The notes beneath the pieces are model-generated. The model was given only the letters and a program-made list of their open reading frames with translations. It did no database searches and was not told the origin of the DNA. The translations under genes and the position numbers were made by a program. This document shows, one piece after another, positions 36,101 through 45,540 of a DNA stretch of 45,556 nt. The DNA lies in assembly GCA_030826265.1 (NCBI GenBank), contig JAPJOH010000022.1:1-45556 (forward strand), given 5' to 3'. Position 1 is the first letter of the stretch. The number at the start of each line of letters is the position of its first letter. Source of the DNA: Collinsella aerofaciens (GTDB taxonomy: Bacteria > Actinomycetota > Coriobacteriia > Coriobacteriales > Coriobacteriaceae).

Positions 36101-39100
36101 ATGAGGTGGACCACTGTTCGAGCGCTTTGCCGCCGCCTGACCGTTGCCGCGGTGACCCTCACCATGGTGACGGGTTCGTTGCCCGCGGGCGCGTTTGCCG
36201 AGACCCTCACCACCGATAGCACCTTTGTGCAGACGGATGTCGAACAAGTAGACGATGCCGATGCCGCCGACGCCGCCGACCCCGCGCCCGATGCCGGCGT
36301 TGCCGACCCCACAGTGCCCGCCGCCGATGACGTCCTTACGCCCCCGGACTCCGAGATTGCATTGGCGGCAGGCCTGACGGGCGCCGGGCAGACCGAGAGC
36401 ACACCTGCGGGTACGCTCGCCACCGATCTTGTCGAGGGCAAGGAACTCGCCGAGCAGCAGAAGCAAGAGGAGGCTTCCGGTGCCGAGGCAACCTGGAACG
36501 AGGAACTTGAACTCTGGGCAACCTCGAAGGGCGCCACGGGCGTAAAAGGCGAATACGATGATGGCTACGTGGCCGGCGAGCAGACTCCCGCGCAGTACTA
36601 CTTCTCGATTGATAGCCTCACCAACGAAATTTCTATCGAGTATGGCGACGCGGGCATTACCACGTTGGAGGTGCCCTCGACCATCGACGACAAAAATGTC
36701 GTAAGCCTTACGGGTATGGGAAGCGCTGCGCTCACATCGATCACCTTCGCCCCTAATTCGCATGTCCGCTCGGTTGGAGGCTTGGGCGGCAGCAGCATCA
36801 AAGAGATCGCACTGCCCGATTCGGTCGAGGAGCTCAAGAGCTATGCATTCTACAAAAGCAAGACGCTCCAAACGGTAACCTGGCCCAACAACGCGGCCTT
36901 TACCACGATTCCCGAGCAGGCCTTTAAGGAATGTGAACAACTTGACGACAAGGTGGTGGCAACGCTGCCGCCTTCGGTCAAAACTATCGACTATCTTGCA
37001 TTCGCCTATTGCGGCGTGCCACAGTTCTATGTCTCGGACACAACAGTGCTCACCTTTACGCAGATCAATGTGCCGGGCACGGTGGAGCGGATCGGGCACT
37101 ATGCATTTGACGGGTGCTCACATGTGTCGTCGGTGACGATCGGCGATGGAGTCAAATCTATCGGGGCGCTCGCATTCGCCTCTCTTGATCCTGCGATTGC
37201 CGGCAAAGAGATTGTGCTACCCAAAAGCGTGGAAATGATAGAGTGGGGAGCTTTTGAGAACACGAGATACGGAAACGAGACGAACCATAATGCCGTTGCC
37301 CTGCGCGTGATGAACCCCGATCTTCAGTTTGGTGAGGCGGGCTATCCGGGCGACTATAATGAGCGCGTGACAATCGATGGCGTAACGTATGCGATTCCCT
37401 TTAGTGAAGGCCAGACCATCTATGCCTATGCGACCGATTCGGCTGGCAACCCCTCGATGGTCAAAAAGCTTGCCGATGCCGTGGCCGATCGCAAGGACTC
37501 CGTCGATTCCTCGAAGCCTGCCTACACGTTTGAGTGGATGGGCGAGGCGGCCCAGGTGACGGGCAAACTTCCCCAGAGCGCGACGGCTACACTCGCGCAG
37601 GCGGGGCAGTCCACGCCGCTGGCGGTTGGCGATGACGGCAGCTTTACAGCGGACGCTCTCTCCAAGACAGCAGCCACCCTGCGCATTTCGCTCAGCGGTT
37701 ACTATGACATGGTGCTGGCGCGCCCGGGCGACCAGATGACGGGCACATGGAATATCGGAGAGATTAAGGCGGAGGACTTTACCAAGATTCCGGCCTCGCG
37801 CGCGATTGAGCTCAACGTGGGCTATCTTGAACCGATTGTGGGCCAGGATAAGACCGAACGCATTGAGCTCGATAGTCTCGATAACATCAATCTGACGGTG
37901 AAGAGCGGTGGCAAGATGCTTAAGCCTGCCAAGGGTGACAAAGAAAACGACTTCCGTATCCAGGGCACAGCACTCGTGGTGTCGCAGGTCATTGCCGACG
38001 CGGACCAGGATCTGGAGATAACGCTCGAGCCCAAAGACAGCCTCAGGCTGGGTGGGGCGACGGCGACGGTGAAGCCTTCGGCCGGCAAGGTCGATATCGA
38101 CTTGAAGCCTTGGGGTACGGCGACGGTCACGACCAAGGGCGACTACCAGGGAGCCAACCGCGTGCTGGTGTTCCGTACGTCCGACGGCAAGCTGGTCGCC
38201 GACGGTGTCACCTATTTGATGGGTTACGAAGACGATGACACCACGCCTATCATGAAGGCCGAGACGCCGCGCCTTAAGGCCGGTTCGTACACCATCGTCG
38301 CCTTTAACAAGACGAGCTACGACATCCAAGCGACGAGCTATTCCACGTTTAGCCGCCTAGGGCTGACCGTGGGTAAGCATATCGCGCAAAAGCAGGTGAA
38401 GATTGAGGACGGCAAACAGCTCGACGTGACGCTCGACGTCCCCACGTTTGACGTGGAGACGTATCGTGCCGAGCGTGGGCTGACGGCGGGCTCGGTTATC
38501 GCTGATTCGTCCGCGGTCGTTGGCGTGGAGACCGAGCTGCGCATTCATTACGAGCTCAAGGACAGCCAGGCTGCCAAGATTGAGATTCCGCTGGCCAAGG
38601 ATGCCGTCGAGGATGTGTCCGCAGGCGCTCGCGAAGCCGGCGCCAGCTCCGATGCCATGTGGGCTGGCACAACTTGGGAGGGCGACAACCTCGTTCTCGA
38701 TATGAAGAAGGGCATGGGCGCCGATGTGTTTGTGCGCTTTAAGCCTAAGGCCGCGGGCATCTATGCCGTCTCGCCGCTTATTACGCTGGGCGAGGTGACA
38801 TTGCCGCTGGGAAGCACCACACTCGAGGTTAGCGGATCGCGCATCGAGGTCGACAACACCGACGTTCACAGCCTACTGGGCAATGTGGCTTACGTTTATG
38901 CGGCACCGGGCAAGAGCGTGCAGCTCACCGTGGGGACGGGCTCGTCGGCTGCAAAGTACACCGGTAAGACCAATAAACTCGGTCGTGCCAAGATTGAATA
39001 CGACCTGCCGCAGGATACGCTTGCCGCCGAGCGTGTGACGCTCGAGGCGCGCGTGGGCTCGACCGATGTCGCCGCCGCTGCTGCCGAGGTAACGGCTCGC

Positions 39101-42100
39101 AATTATGTGCGCTATGTTCCGGGTGCTTCGGTCTGGAACTTTGATGTGACGTATCGTGGCGGTACGCAAAACTTGGTCAAGGACGGCAAGGACACCGGCA
39201 AGAGCCTGTGGACCTTCCATCATCTGCCACAAAAGAAGAACGCCTACTGGACCTTTGACATCACGCTCGAGGTGGGAAACGAAGAGGCCGCCGACACGCT
39301 CGACCTGTACGTGGACTGCGTGGATGGCAAGACGGTGACGATTCCTCTGACCCAAAAGTCGCGCGAGGGCACCCGCGTGCGCTATGTGGCGGAGTATGTG
39401 GACGAGGGTTACCTTAAGCTGCTCGACGAGTTTAACAAGGCGAATGATTCAACCTATGTGAACTGCGGCAACTTTGAGCAAATCTTTATGCCGCAGACCT
39501 ACCGCATCTCCAATGCTCAGCTTATGACCATGCTGAGTTTTGACGCTAACGCTTCGGCCAAAAAGCATTCCGCCGCGGCCGAGGAGCGCCAGCAGGAGTT
39601 CTCGAATGCCGTGCAGCAGTGGCACGAGTATATGATGGATAACTCGTTTAATGATGTCGACGAGGCCTTTAACGACGCGATTGACCAGATGGTCGCCGAT
39701 GCGTTTGCCGAGGAGGACAAGGACGGTAAAGAGGACGAAGCCCAAGGTGGAGCTGCCCGTAAGGCTCGTCGCGCCCCTGCTGCCAGCGACGGCGAGGGTG
39801 ATGATGCTGGCAACGACGAGGCCGCGCAGTTTGCGGCCGAGCTCAAGGCCGCGGTCGGCGGGTCGGCGGCGCTGCTGACCCAGCAGGGCGACAGCTATGG
39901 CGTCAATGTGGACAAGATGATCTTTGAGGATGCTTACGGCACCAGCGAGGATTGGTATCAGGAACTCGCGGCGGCCCAGGGCGCGAACGCTGCGGATGCG
40001 GCCGCCATCAAGGAGCTCGTCGACCATGCATCGCGAGCGGAGTTTATTGCCCAGCAGGCCGAGGATCTGGTGGGCCAGTCGATGGGTATCGGCCAGCTCA
40101 ACCAATATGGAAGCTGGAATGACGCAACCGCTGCGGCACTCAACAAGTGTGCGGGCATTAAGGCCAGCGAGTACAACGGCCAGTCGACGAGCGGGTTTAA
40201 CGATTTGGGCCAGGCGCTCGGCAGCTCACTGAGCTACAAGGCGGCTGACGACGATACCGTCAAGGGCTTTAAGGTCGCCGCGCCCGATGGCGAGCAGACG
40301 GCCTATATCGAGTCGGAGTTTATCGAGAACTCCAATAACAACAAAAACCAGGCGCTTCTGTTTAACTCGATCGCCATGCAGTGCGACATTCTGGACAACC
40401 TGTACGACAACTGGAATGTGGTCCATAGCCTCAACAACTCCAAGGTGCGCGGATGGCTCATGGCCTGGAAGCGCAACGGCGACGTGAGCGCCCATATGAA
40501 GCTCATCCGCACGATTCGCTCACTCAAGAGCTATAAGATCGAGTGCGAGATGTTCGGACAGGTCTTTAAGACCGATGCGTGGAAGGCGGCCGGCCAGGCG
40601 TTTCCCGCGGCGACCCAGGGCATTGGCATCTTTACCGGCATTTACGGCGTGAACGATGCCAGCAAGAACTGGGAGAACGTGAACGTCCGTATGCAGAAGG
40701 TGAAGGGCGAGCGCGAGGGCTATGAGCTTCAGCATACGCGCTTGCTTGCCAAGCCCGAGAAGACCGAGGACGATTGGAAGTGCATTTACGCGCTGCGTGA
40801 CGCCATGGAGAAGGCGCGTGCGTTTGAGGATCTGCTGTATCGCCAGCTCTGCCACGACAGCACCGATGTGGCAGTGGGCTCCATTATGACAATCGCCGGC
40901 GTGCTGACGGCCGGTTCGGCGGGTACCGTGGTGGGCGCTGCCTATGACGCGGCTTCGACCAGCGTAGGTTCGGAGCGCGCGATTAAGCTGACCAATGCCG
41001 AATGCGCCTACGATGTTGCCTGCGAGCAGGTGGAGCGCGCGTGCCAGAATCGTATTACGGTCAACTGGGGCGAGCTGACTGATGCCGAGGTCTACAAGGC
41101 CAACAAGGACGGCTTGATCTCGGACGAGAAGATGCAGTCGATCTTCGAGGCGCGTTATCGCAATGTGGCTGCCAAGGCTGCACCCGACCCTGCGGGCGTG
41201 GTGTACGAGGGCCTGCTGTCCAATACGGTTGAAGGCGCGACGGTTGAGCTGTGGAGCGCCGACGATGCGACCGGTACCAATGCAGTGCGTTGGGATGCCG
41301 AGGAGTATGAGCAGGACAATCCGCTTGCGACGAGTGCGGACGGTGCGTACAACTGGAATACGCCGACCGGCTGGTATCAGGTGCGCGTGACCAAGGACGG
41401 GTATGAGGAGGCGCGTTCGGCTTGGCTGCGCGTGCCGCCGATTCAGACTGAGGTGAACATTGGCTTGGTGTCGACGGCGGCACCCGAGGTTGCTTCGGCC
41501 CATGCCTATACCGATTGCATCGAGGTTGAGTTTGCGCAGTATATGGATGCGAGCGACGATGCCCTGGTCGCATTGTGCGCGCAGGGCTTGGGCGACGTGA
41601 GGTATACGTGGCTCGACAAGCAGGACGATCCCAATGGCAAGCCGCTGTCGCGCGTGCTGCGCATTCGCTATGCCGATGCGTGTGAGGCGGGCTCGACGGT
41701 GGCGTTTGAGCTCGACGGTGCTCGCAACTACGCCGGCACGGCCATGGCGCGCTGGGCAAGTGGCGAGCTTGTCGTGGGCGTTCGTGCCGACAAGCTCAAG
41801 CTCAACGTGGAGCAGGCCGTGACCATGCTTGATGGCAGTGACTTTGAGCTGGTGGCGCACGTGACCGATAAGGCGGGCAAGCCGTTTGCGGGCGCCAAGG
41901 TTAGTGTTGGGCTGGAGTCCTCGGCTATCTGCTCTGTCGATGCCACCCAGGCCGTGACGGGCGAGGACGGCGCGGCGACGTTTGTGCTGCATGGTGCTCT
42001 GCCCGGTTTGACGACGTTGACGGCGGCGGTGGACGGCACGGCGCTGTCCAAGCAGGTCGACGTTCGCGTGTCTGCCGAGGCCGTGCGACCGGCGCGACCG

Positions 42101-42691
42101 GTGGCGACGATTGGTGCGACGACGTTTGGTGCATGGTCGCCCAAGGAGAACTACATTACGGTGCCCAAGGGAACGAAGCTGGAGCTTTCGGCCGAGGATG
42201 GCACGACGATTTGGTACACCACCAACGACACCTGCCCCTGCCGCGACGAAGGCCGCGTAAAGTACACCGAGCCTATTGCGCTCGATAGCAACATGTATGT
42301 GCGCATTGCGGCACAGCGCCCTGGCATGTCGTACAGCGAGTATTCTGAGCGTCTGAACATTACGATCACGGTGACCGATGAGGCGGTGCCTGAGCCGACG
42401 CCCGATCCCGGTCTGAAGCCAGAGCCCGAGCCGACGCCTGACGGCGGCGAGCAGGGTGGCGGTACGGATGGCTCTGGTGGCGCCGGGGTCCCTGCGGGCA
42501 GTTCGACTTCGACGACGGCCATGGTGACGACGGACAAGTTCAAGGGTAAGGGCGAGAACGGCAAGAAGTCCGGCGGCACGGAGCTTGCCAGCACGGGTGA
42601 CTCCGCCGCGATGACGGTCGCCGCCCTGGGCATCGCCGGCGCAACCGTTGCCGCGGCCGGCATCGCCGCGACCAAGCGCCGCAAGCACTAG
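36101..42691 (+). CDS. Giant wall-anchored surface protein with BspA-type leucine-rich repeats
   Basis: 2196 aa. A signal peptide ends near AFA (about residue 33), followed by an acidic Asp/Ala-rich segment. Residues 185-390 are BspA-type LRRs (IKEIALPDSVEELKSYAF, VERIGHYAFDGCSHVSSVTI). About 390-1100 are beta-rich modules. About 1110-1690 are largely helical and polar, including an acidic linker near 1205-1245. About 1698-1790 resemble a carboxypeptidase-regulatory/SdrB fold (VEGATVELWSADDATG). About 1893-1991 resemble an invasin-type Ig domain, and 2000-2090 a chitobiase-like domain (TTIWYTTNDTCPCRDEGRVK). A Pro/Gly-rich wall region precedes the sorting signal LASTGD (2162-2167), a hydrophobic stretch and KRRKH. 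ATG 36101 has AAAGGA. Likely an adhesin; ligand unknown. Confidence 0.88.
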   Translation: MRWTTVRALCRRLTVAAVTLTMVTGSLPAGAFAETLTTDSTFVQTDVEQVDDADAADAADPAPDAGVADPTVPAADDVLTPPDSEIALAAGLTGAGQTESTPAGTLATDLVEGKELAEQQKQEEASGAEATWNEELELWATSKGATGVKGEYDDGYVAGEQTPAQYYFSIDSLTNEISIEYGDAGITTLEVPSTIDDKNVVSLTGMGSAALTSITFAPNSHVRSVGGLGGSSIKEIALPDSVEELKSYAFYKSKTLQTVTWPNNAAFTTIPEQAFKECEQLDDKVVATLPPSVKTIDYLAFAYCGVPQFYVSDTTVLTFTQINVPGTVERIGHYAFDGCSHVSSVTIGDGVKSIGALAFASLDPAIAGKEIVLPKSVEMIEWGAFENTRYGNETNHNAVALRVMNPDLQFGEAGYPGDYNERVTIDGVTYAIPFSEGQTIYAYATDSAGNPSMVKKLADAVADRKDSVDSSKPAYTFEWMGEAAQVTGKLPQSATATLAQAGQSTPLAVGDDGSFTADALSKTAATLRISLSGYYDMVLARPGDQMTGTWNIGEIKAEDFTKIPASRAIELNVGYLEPIVGQDKTERIELDSLDNINLTVKSGGKMLKPAKGDKENDFRIQGTALVVSQVIADADQDLEITLEPKDSLRLGGATATVKPSAGKVDIDLKPWGTATVTTKGDYQGANRVLVFRTSDGKLVADGVTYLMGYEDDDTTPIMKAETPRLKAGSYTIVAFNKTSYDIQATSYSTFSRLGLTVGKHIAQKQVKIEDGKQLDVTLDVPTFDVETYRAERGLTAGSVIADSSAVVGVETELRIHYELKDSQAAKIEIPLAKDAVEDVSAGAREAGASSDAMWAGTTWEGDNLVLDMKKGMGADVFVRFKPKAAGIYAVSPLITLGEVTLPLGSTTLEVSGSRIEVDNTDVHSLLGNVAYVYAAPGKSVQLTVGTGSSAAKYTGKTNKLGRAKIEYDLPQDTLAAERVTLEARVGSTDVAAAAAEVTARNYVRYVPGASVWNFDVTYRGGTQNLVKDGKDTGKSLWTFHHLPQKKNAYWTFDITLEVGNEEAADTLDLYVDCVDGKTVTIPLTQKSREGTRVRYVAEYVDEGYLKLLDEFNKANDSTYVNCGNFEQIFMPQTYRISNAQLMTMLSFDANASAKKHSAAAEERQQEFSNAVQQWHEYMMDNSFNDVDEAFNDAIDQMVADAFAEEDKDGKEDEAQGGAARKARRAPAASDGEGDDAGNDEAAQFAAELKAAVGGSAALLTQQGDSYGVNVDKMIFEDAYGTSEDWYQELAAAQGANAADAAAIKELVDHASRAEFIAQQAEDLVGQSMGIGQLNQYGSWNDATAAALNKCAGIKASEYNGQSTSGFNDLGQALGSSLSYKAADDDTVKGFKVAAPDGEQTAYIESEFIENSNNNKNQALLFNSIAMQCDILDNLYDNWNVVHSLNNSKVRGWLMAWKRNGDVSAHMKLIRTIRSLKSYKIECEMFGQVFKTDAWKAAGQAFPAATQGIGIFTGIYGVNDASKNWENVNVRMQKVKGEREGYELQHTRLLAKPEKTEDDWKCIYALRDAMEKARAFEDLLYRQLCHDSTDVAVGSIMTIAGVLTAGSAGTVVGAAYDAASTSVGSERAIKLTNAECAYDVACEQVERACQNRITVNWGELTDAEVYKANKDGLISDEKMQSIFEARYRNVAAKAAPDPAGVVYEGLLSNTVEGATVELWSADDATGTNAVRWDAEEYEQDNPLATSADGAYNWNTPTGWYQVRVTKDGYEEARSAWLRVPPIQTEVNIGLVSTAAPEVASAHAYTDCIEVEFAQYMDASDDALVALCAQGLGDVRYTWLDKQDDPNGKPLSRVLRIRYADACEAGSTVAFELDGARNYAGTAMARWASGELVVGVRADKLKLNVEQAVTMLDGSDFELVAHVTDKAGKPFAGAKVSVGLESSAICSVDATQAVTGEDGAATFVLHGALPGLTTLTAAVDGTALSKQVDVRVSAEAVRPARPVATIGATTFGAWSPKENYITVPKGTKLELSAEDGTTIWYTTNDTCPCRDEGRVKYTEPIALDSNMYVRIAAQRPGMSYSEYSERLNITITVTDEAVPEPTPDPGLKPEPEPTPDGGEQGGGTDGSGGAGVPAGSSTSTTAMVTTDKFKGKGENGKKSGGTELASTGDSAAMTVAALGIAGATVAAAGIAATKRRKH

Positions 42692-42728
42692 GTTTTGGTG
42701 ACGGCGCCCATCCTCGGCTTTAGCAAAA

Positions 42729-42944
42729 TCTCAATCTGTAACACCAGGCTGCCCAAAACGGCTCTAGATGTTACAGATTGAGATGAACCGAATGGCCGCC
42801 AATCTAATGTCTCGATCTGTAACACCAGGCGGGGAATTTGACCTCTAACTGTTACAGATTGAGATGAACAGGTGGATGTTCGCACAATATCTTGATCTGT
42901 AACAACTACAAGGCTCAACAGGGTCTAACTGTTACAGATTGAGA
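42729..42944. repeat. Array of six alternating 15-nt repeats with 40-bp period, copy 2
   Basis: Repeats start at 42729, 42769, 42810, 42850, 42890 and 42930, alternating in orientation. Intervals are 40, 41, 40, 40, 40, identical to copy 1. It starts 37 nt after the 2196-aa gene's stop codon. Spacers 1, 2, 3 and 5 resemble those of copy 1; spacer 4 differs almost completely but is still 25 nt. It fills most of the 400-bp gap before the minus-strand nfnB end. Confidence 0.9.
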
Positions 42945-42978
42945 CAAACGCCGGAATTGGTTTGCCGACCAGTCCCCA

Positions 42979-43013
42979 ACCACCACAAAGGTGCCTGTCC
43001 CCTTTGTGGTAGT
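42979..43013. repeat. GGGGACAG-family palindrome, copy 5
   Basis: Arms ACCACCACAAAGG/CCTTTGTGGTAGT (one mismatch) with loop TGCCTGTCC, 34 nt after the second array, exactly as in copy 4. Confidence 0.8.
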
Positions 43014-43020
43014 CGGCCGG

Positions 43021-43063
43021 CATAGAAAAAGTCCCCGCCGGGCGTGTGCTCGACGGGGACTTT
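43021..43063 (-). terminator. Terminator of the nfn operon
   Basis: A 10-bp stem AAAGTCCCCG/CGGGGACTTT (43028-43037, 43054-43063); on the minus strand it continues into TTTTTCTATG. Confidence 0.8.
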
Positions 43064-43091
43064 GCCGTTTGGTAGCTAGCGCTGCGGATGA

Positions 43092-44501
43092 TTACTCGCC
43101 CAGTAGGCTCTTGGTGATGGAAGCGGCGGCCTTCTTGCCGGCGCCCATCGCCAGAATGACCGTAGCGGCACCGGTGACGATGTCGCCGCCGGCCCAGATA
43201 CGGGGATCGGTGGTCTGGCCGGTCTCCTCGTCGGCAACAATGTAGCCCCACTTGTTGAGCTCCATCTTGCCGCCGATCTTCTTTGCGAAGGGGTTGGCGT
43301 TGGTGCCGATAGCCGAGATTGCGACGTCGCAGGGGATCTCCTCGATGGCGCCCTCGATGGGCACCGGGCGACGACGGCCGGACTCGTCAGGCTCGCCGAG
43401 CTCCATCTTCTGGACCTTGACGGCGCACACGGAGCCGTCCTCGCCAGCGACAAACTCGAGCGGGGAGACGAGCGGCAGAACCTCGACGCCCTCGGCCTTG
43501 GCATGGTGCAGCTCGGCGCGACGGCAGGGCATCTCGTCCTCGGTACGGCGGTAGGCGATGATGGCGTGCTCGGCGCCCAGACGCTTGGCGGTGCGGACGG
43601 CGTCCATAGCCACGTTGCCGCCACCAAAGACGACGACATTCTTGCCGTGCTTGGTGGGGGTGTCGTACTCGGGGAACTTGTTGGCCTTCATCAGGTTCAC
43701 GCGGGTGAGGTACTCGTTCGCGAAGAAGACGTTGGGCAGGTTCTCGCCGGGGACGTTGAGGAACTTGGGCAGGCCAGCGCCGGTCGCCACGTAGATGGCG
43801 TCGAAGCCCTGCTCGAACAGCTCCTCGGCCGTGGCCATGTTACCCACGACGGAGCTGTACTCAAACTTGACGCCCATGTCCTCCAGGCCGTCAATCTCGC
43901 GCTTGACGACTGCCTTGGGCAGACGGAACTCGGGGATGCCGTAGACCAGCACGCCGCCGCCGGTGAAGAATGCCTCAAAGACGGTAACGTCAAAGCCGTT
44001 GCGGGCGAGCTCGCCGGCGCAGGTGATGCCGGACGGGCCGGAGCCGACGACGGCAACCTTCTTGCCGTTCTTGGGGGCCATCTTGGGCGTGGAGGCGAGC
44101 TCGGGGCGGTCACCCAGGAAGCGCTCGAGCTGGCCGATGGCCACGGGCTCGGACTTCTTGCCACGGATGCACTTGCCCTCGCACTGGTTCTCCTGCGGGC
44201 AGACGCGGCCGCAGATGGCGGGAAGCATGGAGTCCTCGCGGATGGTATCGAGAGCGCCGCCGAAGTCCTTCTCGCGGATCTGCTCGATAAAGCGGGGGAT
44301 GTTGATGTTGACGGGGCAGCCCTCAACACAGAACGGCTTCTTGCAGTTGAGGCAGCGCTCGGCCTCGGCCAGCGCCATCTCCTCGGTGAAGCCCTTGTCG
44401 ACGGGGCGGAAGTCGCAGGCGCGCTCGGCAGCCGGCTCCTCGTTATCGGGGGTGCGGGGCGACTTCATATCGGCAACGAAACGACCGTTAACTAGTGGCA
44501 T
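43092..44501 (-). CDS. nfnB: NfnB-like flavoprotein (NADPH-dependent ferredoxin/glutamate synthase small-subunit family)
   Basis: 469 aa. The N-terminal Fe-S domain has cysteine sets ERCLNCKKPFCVEGCPV and ICGRVCPQENQCEGKC. Then come FAD- and NAD(P)-binding domains: VAVVGSGPSGITCAGELA, VYGIPEFRLPK, VVVFGGGNVAMDAVRTAKRL, AIIAYRRTEDEMPCRRAE and RIWAGGDIVTGAATVILAMG. Single-subunit relatives are annotated gltA (NADPH glutamate synthase). The partner gene overlapping its start points to NfnAB, which reversibly couples NADH, NADPH and ferredoxin by electron bifurcation. ATG 44501 lies inside the nfnA end (10-bp overlap). An older label, sulfide dehydrogenase SudA, is also possible. Confidence 0.85.
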   Translation of the reverse strand: MPLVNGRFVADMKSPRTPDNEEPAAERACDFRPVDKGFTEEMALAEAERCLNCKKPFCVEGCPVNINIPRFIEQIREKDFGGALDTIREDSMLPAICGRVCPQENQCEGKCIRGKKSEPVAIGQLERFLGDRPELASTPKMAPKNGKKVAVVGSGPSGITCAGELARNGFDVTVFEAFFTGGGVLVYGIPEFRLPKAVVKREIDGLEDMGVKFEYSSVVGNMATAEELFEQGFDAIYVATGAGLPKFLNVPGENLPNVFFANEYLTRVNLMKANKFPEYDTPTKHGKNVVVFGGGNVAMDAVRTAKRLGAEHAIIAYRRTEDEMPCRRAELHHAKAEGVEVLPLVSPLEFVAGEDGSVCAVKVQKMELGEPDESGRRRPVPIEGAIEEIPCDVAISAIGTNANPFAKKIGGKMELNKWGYIVADEETGQTTDPRIWAGGDIVTGAATVILAMGAGKKAAASITKSLLGE

Positions 44502-45331
44502 GCGCAGCTCTTTTCCTCATAGGCCTTGAGGGACTCGCCCTCTTCGGAACGGTAAGCGGCCTGGCGGGCACGAAGGTCATCCCAGTCGACCAGGGTGGCA
44601 TCGAAGTCGGGGCCGTCGACGCAAGCGAACTTGGTCACGCCGCCCACCTCGACGCGGCAGCAGCCGCACATACCGGTGCCGTCAACCATGATGGGGTTGA
44701 GCGACGCGGTGATGGGGGTGTCGTATTTCTGGGCGGTGAGGGTCGAGAACTTCATCATCGGAACGGGGCCGACGCAGAAGACCTGGCTCACGGCCTTGTC
44801 CTGCAGCAGGCGCTCCAGCGGAGCGGTGACAACGCCCTGCTCGCCGTAGGAACCGTCGTCAGTGGTGATGTGGATGTGGTCCTCGTCGAGGAGCTCGCGG
44901 AACTGGTCCTCCATGAGCAGGAGGTCCTTGGTGCGGGCGCCCATGATGGCGTGCACCTCGTGACCGGTCTCGACCAGGTGCTTGGCGACCGGGAAGGCAA
45001 TTGCCAGGCCGACGCCGCCGCCAATGACGGCGCAGGGGCCCTCGGCCATCTCGGTGGGAACTCCCAGCGGGCCCACGACGTCGCGCAGCGACTCGCCGGC
45101 CTCGTAGGTGGAAAGCATTTCGGTGGTCTTGCCGATCACCATGAAGATGAACTCGACCCAGCCTTCGTCACCGTTCCAGCCGGCCAGGGTAAACGGGACG
45201 CGCTCGCCCGTCTCGTTGGCGCGAACCATGAGGAACTGTCCAGCGTGCGCATGCTTGGCGATTGCAGGCGCCTCGATGCGGAACTTGAACACCTTCTCCG
45301 AGAACTGCGTCTTCTCCAGGATCTTATACAT
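44492..45331 (-). CDS. nfnA: NfnA-like FAD/NAD-binding, [2Fe-2S] subunit (sulfide/dihydroorotate dehydrogenase-like)
   Basis: 279 aa. An FAD-binding beta-barrel (about 1-95; HAGQFLMVRANETGERVPFT) is followed by a ferredoxin-reductase NAD domain (CAVIGGGVGLAIAFPVAKHL near residue 100; FCVGPVPMMKFSTL). A C-terminal [2Fe-2S] cysteine set, GTGMCGCCRVEVGG, then FACVDGPDFD, is typical of PyrK and NfnA/SudB proteins. No dihydroorotate dehydrogenase gene is adjacent, and the overlapping nfnB favours the Nfn assignment. ATG 45331 follows AGAGGGG by five bases. TATAAT on the minus strand at 45437-45442 is a likely -10. Confidence 0.88.
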   Translation of the reverse strand: MYKILEKTQFSEKVFKFRIEAPAIAKHAHAGQFLMVRANETGERVPFTLAGWNGDEGWVEFIFMVIGKTTEMLSTYEAGESLRDVVGPLGVPTEMAEGPCAVIGGGVGLAIAFPVAKHLVETGHEVHAIMGARTKDLLLMEDQFRELLDEDHIHITTDDGSYGEQGVVTAPLERLLQDKAVSQVFCVGPVPMMKFSTLTAQKYDTPITASLNPIMVDGTGMCGCCRVEVGGVTKFACVDGPDFDATLVDWDDLRARQAAYRSEEGESLKAYEEKSCACH

Positions 45332-45436
45332 AGAACCCCTCTCTTGTTAGGGCCGCCGAACCGTGCCTCCACGGAAATGGACGGTAGCCCGAGTAAAACC
45401 GTACGCGCACAGGCGTTGTGCAGACATACGGTGCAA

Positions 45437-45442
45437 ATTATA
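45437..45442 (-). promoter_or_regulatory. -10 element of the nfn operon promoter
   Basis: TATAAT on the minus strand, about 105 bases upstream of the nfnA ATG. The -35 region (CGTAAA at 17-bp spacing) is poor. The leader contains no clear regulatory hairpin. Confidence 0.4.
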
Positions 45443-45540
45443 CCCTCATGGACATGCTGTTTACGTGTGTCTTCGGCGGTTGGGAGCGGGGTTTATCCAC
45501 TCCTTGATTATCGACTTCATCCGAACACCTCCCACATTCA

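Noticed and set aside
40520..42688. 722-codon minus-strand open frame opposite the giant surface protein
   Set aside because: Arg/His/Leu-rich antisense frame; the plus frame has a signal peptide, recognisable modules and a sorting signal.
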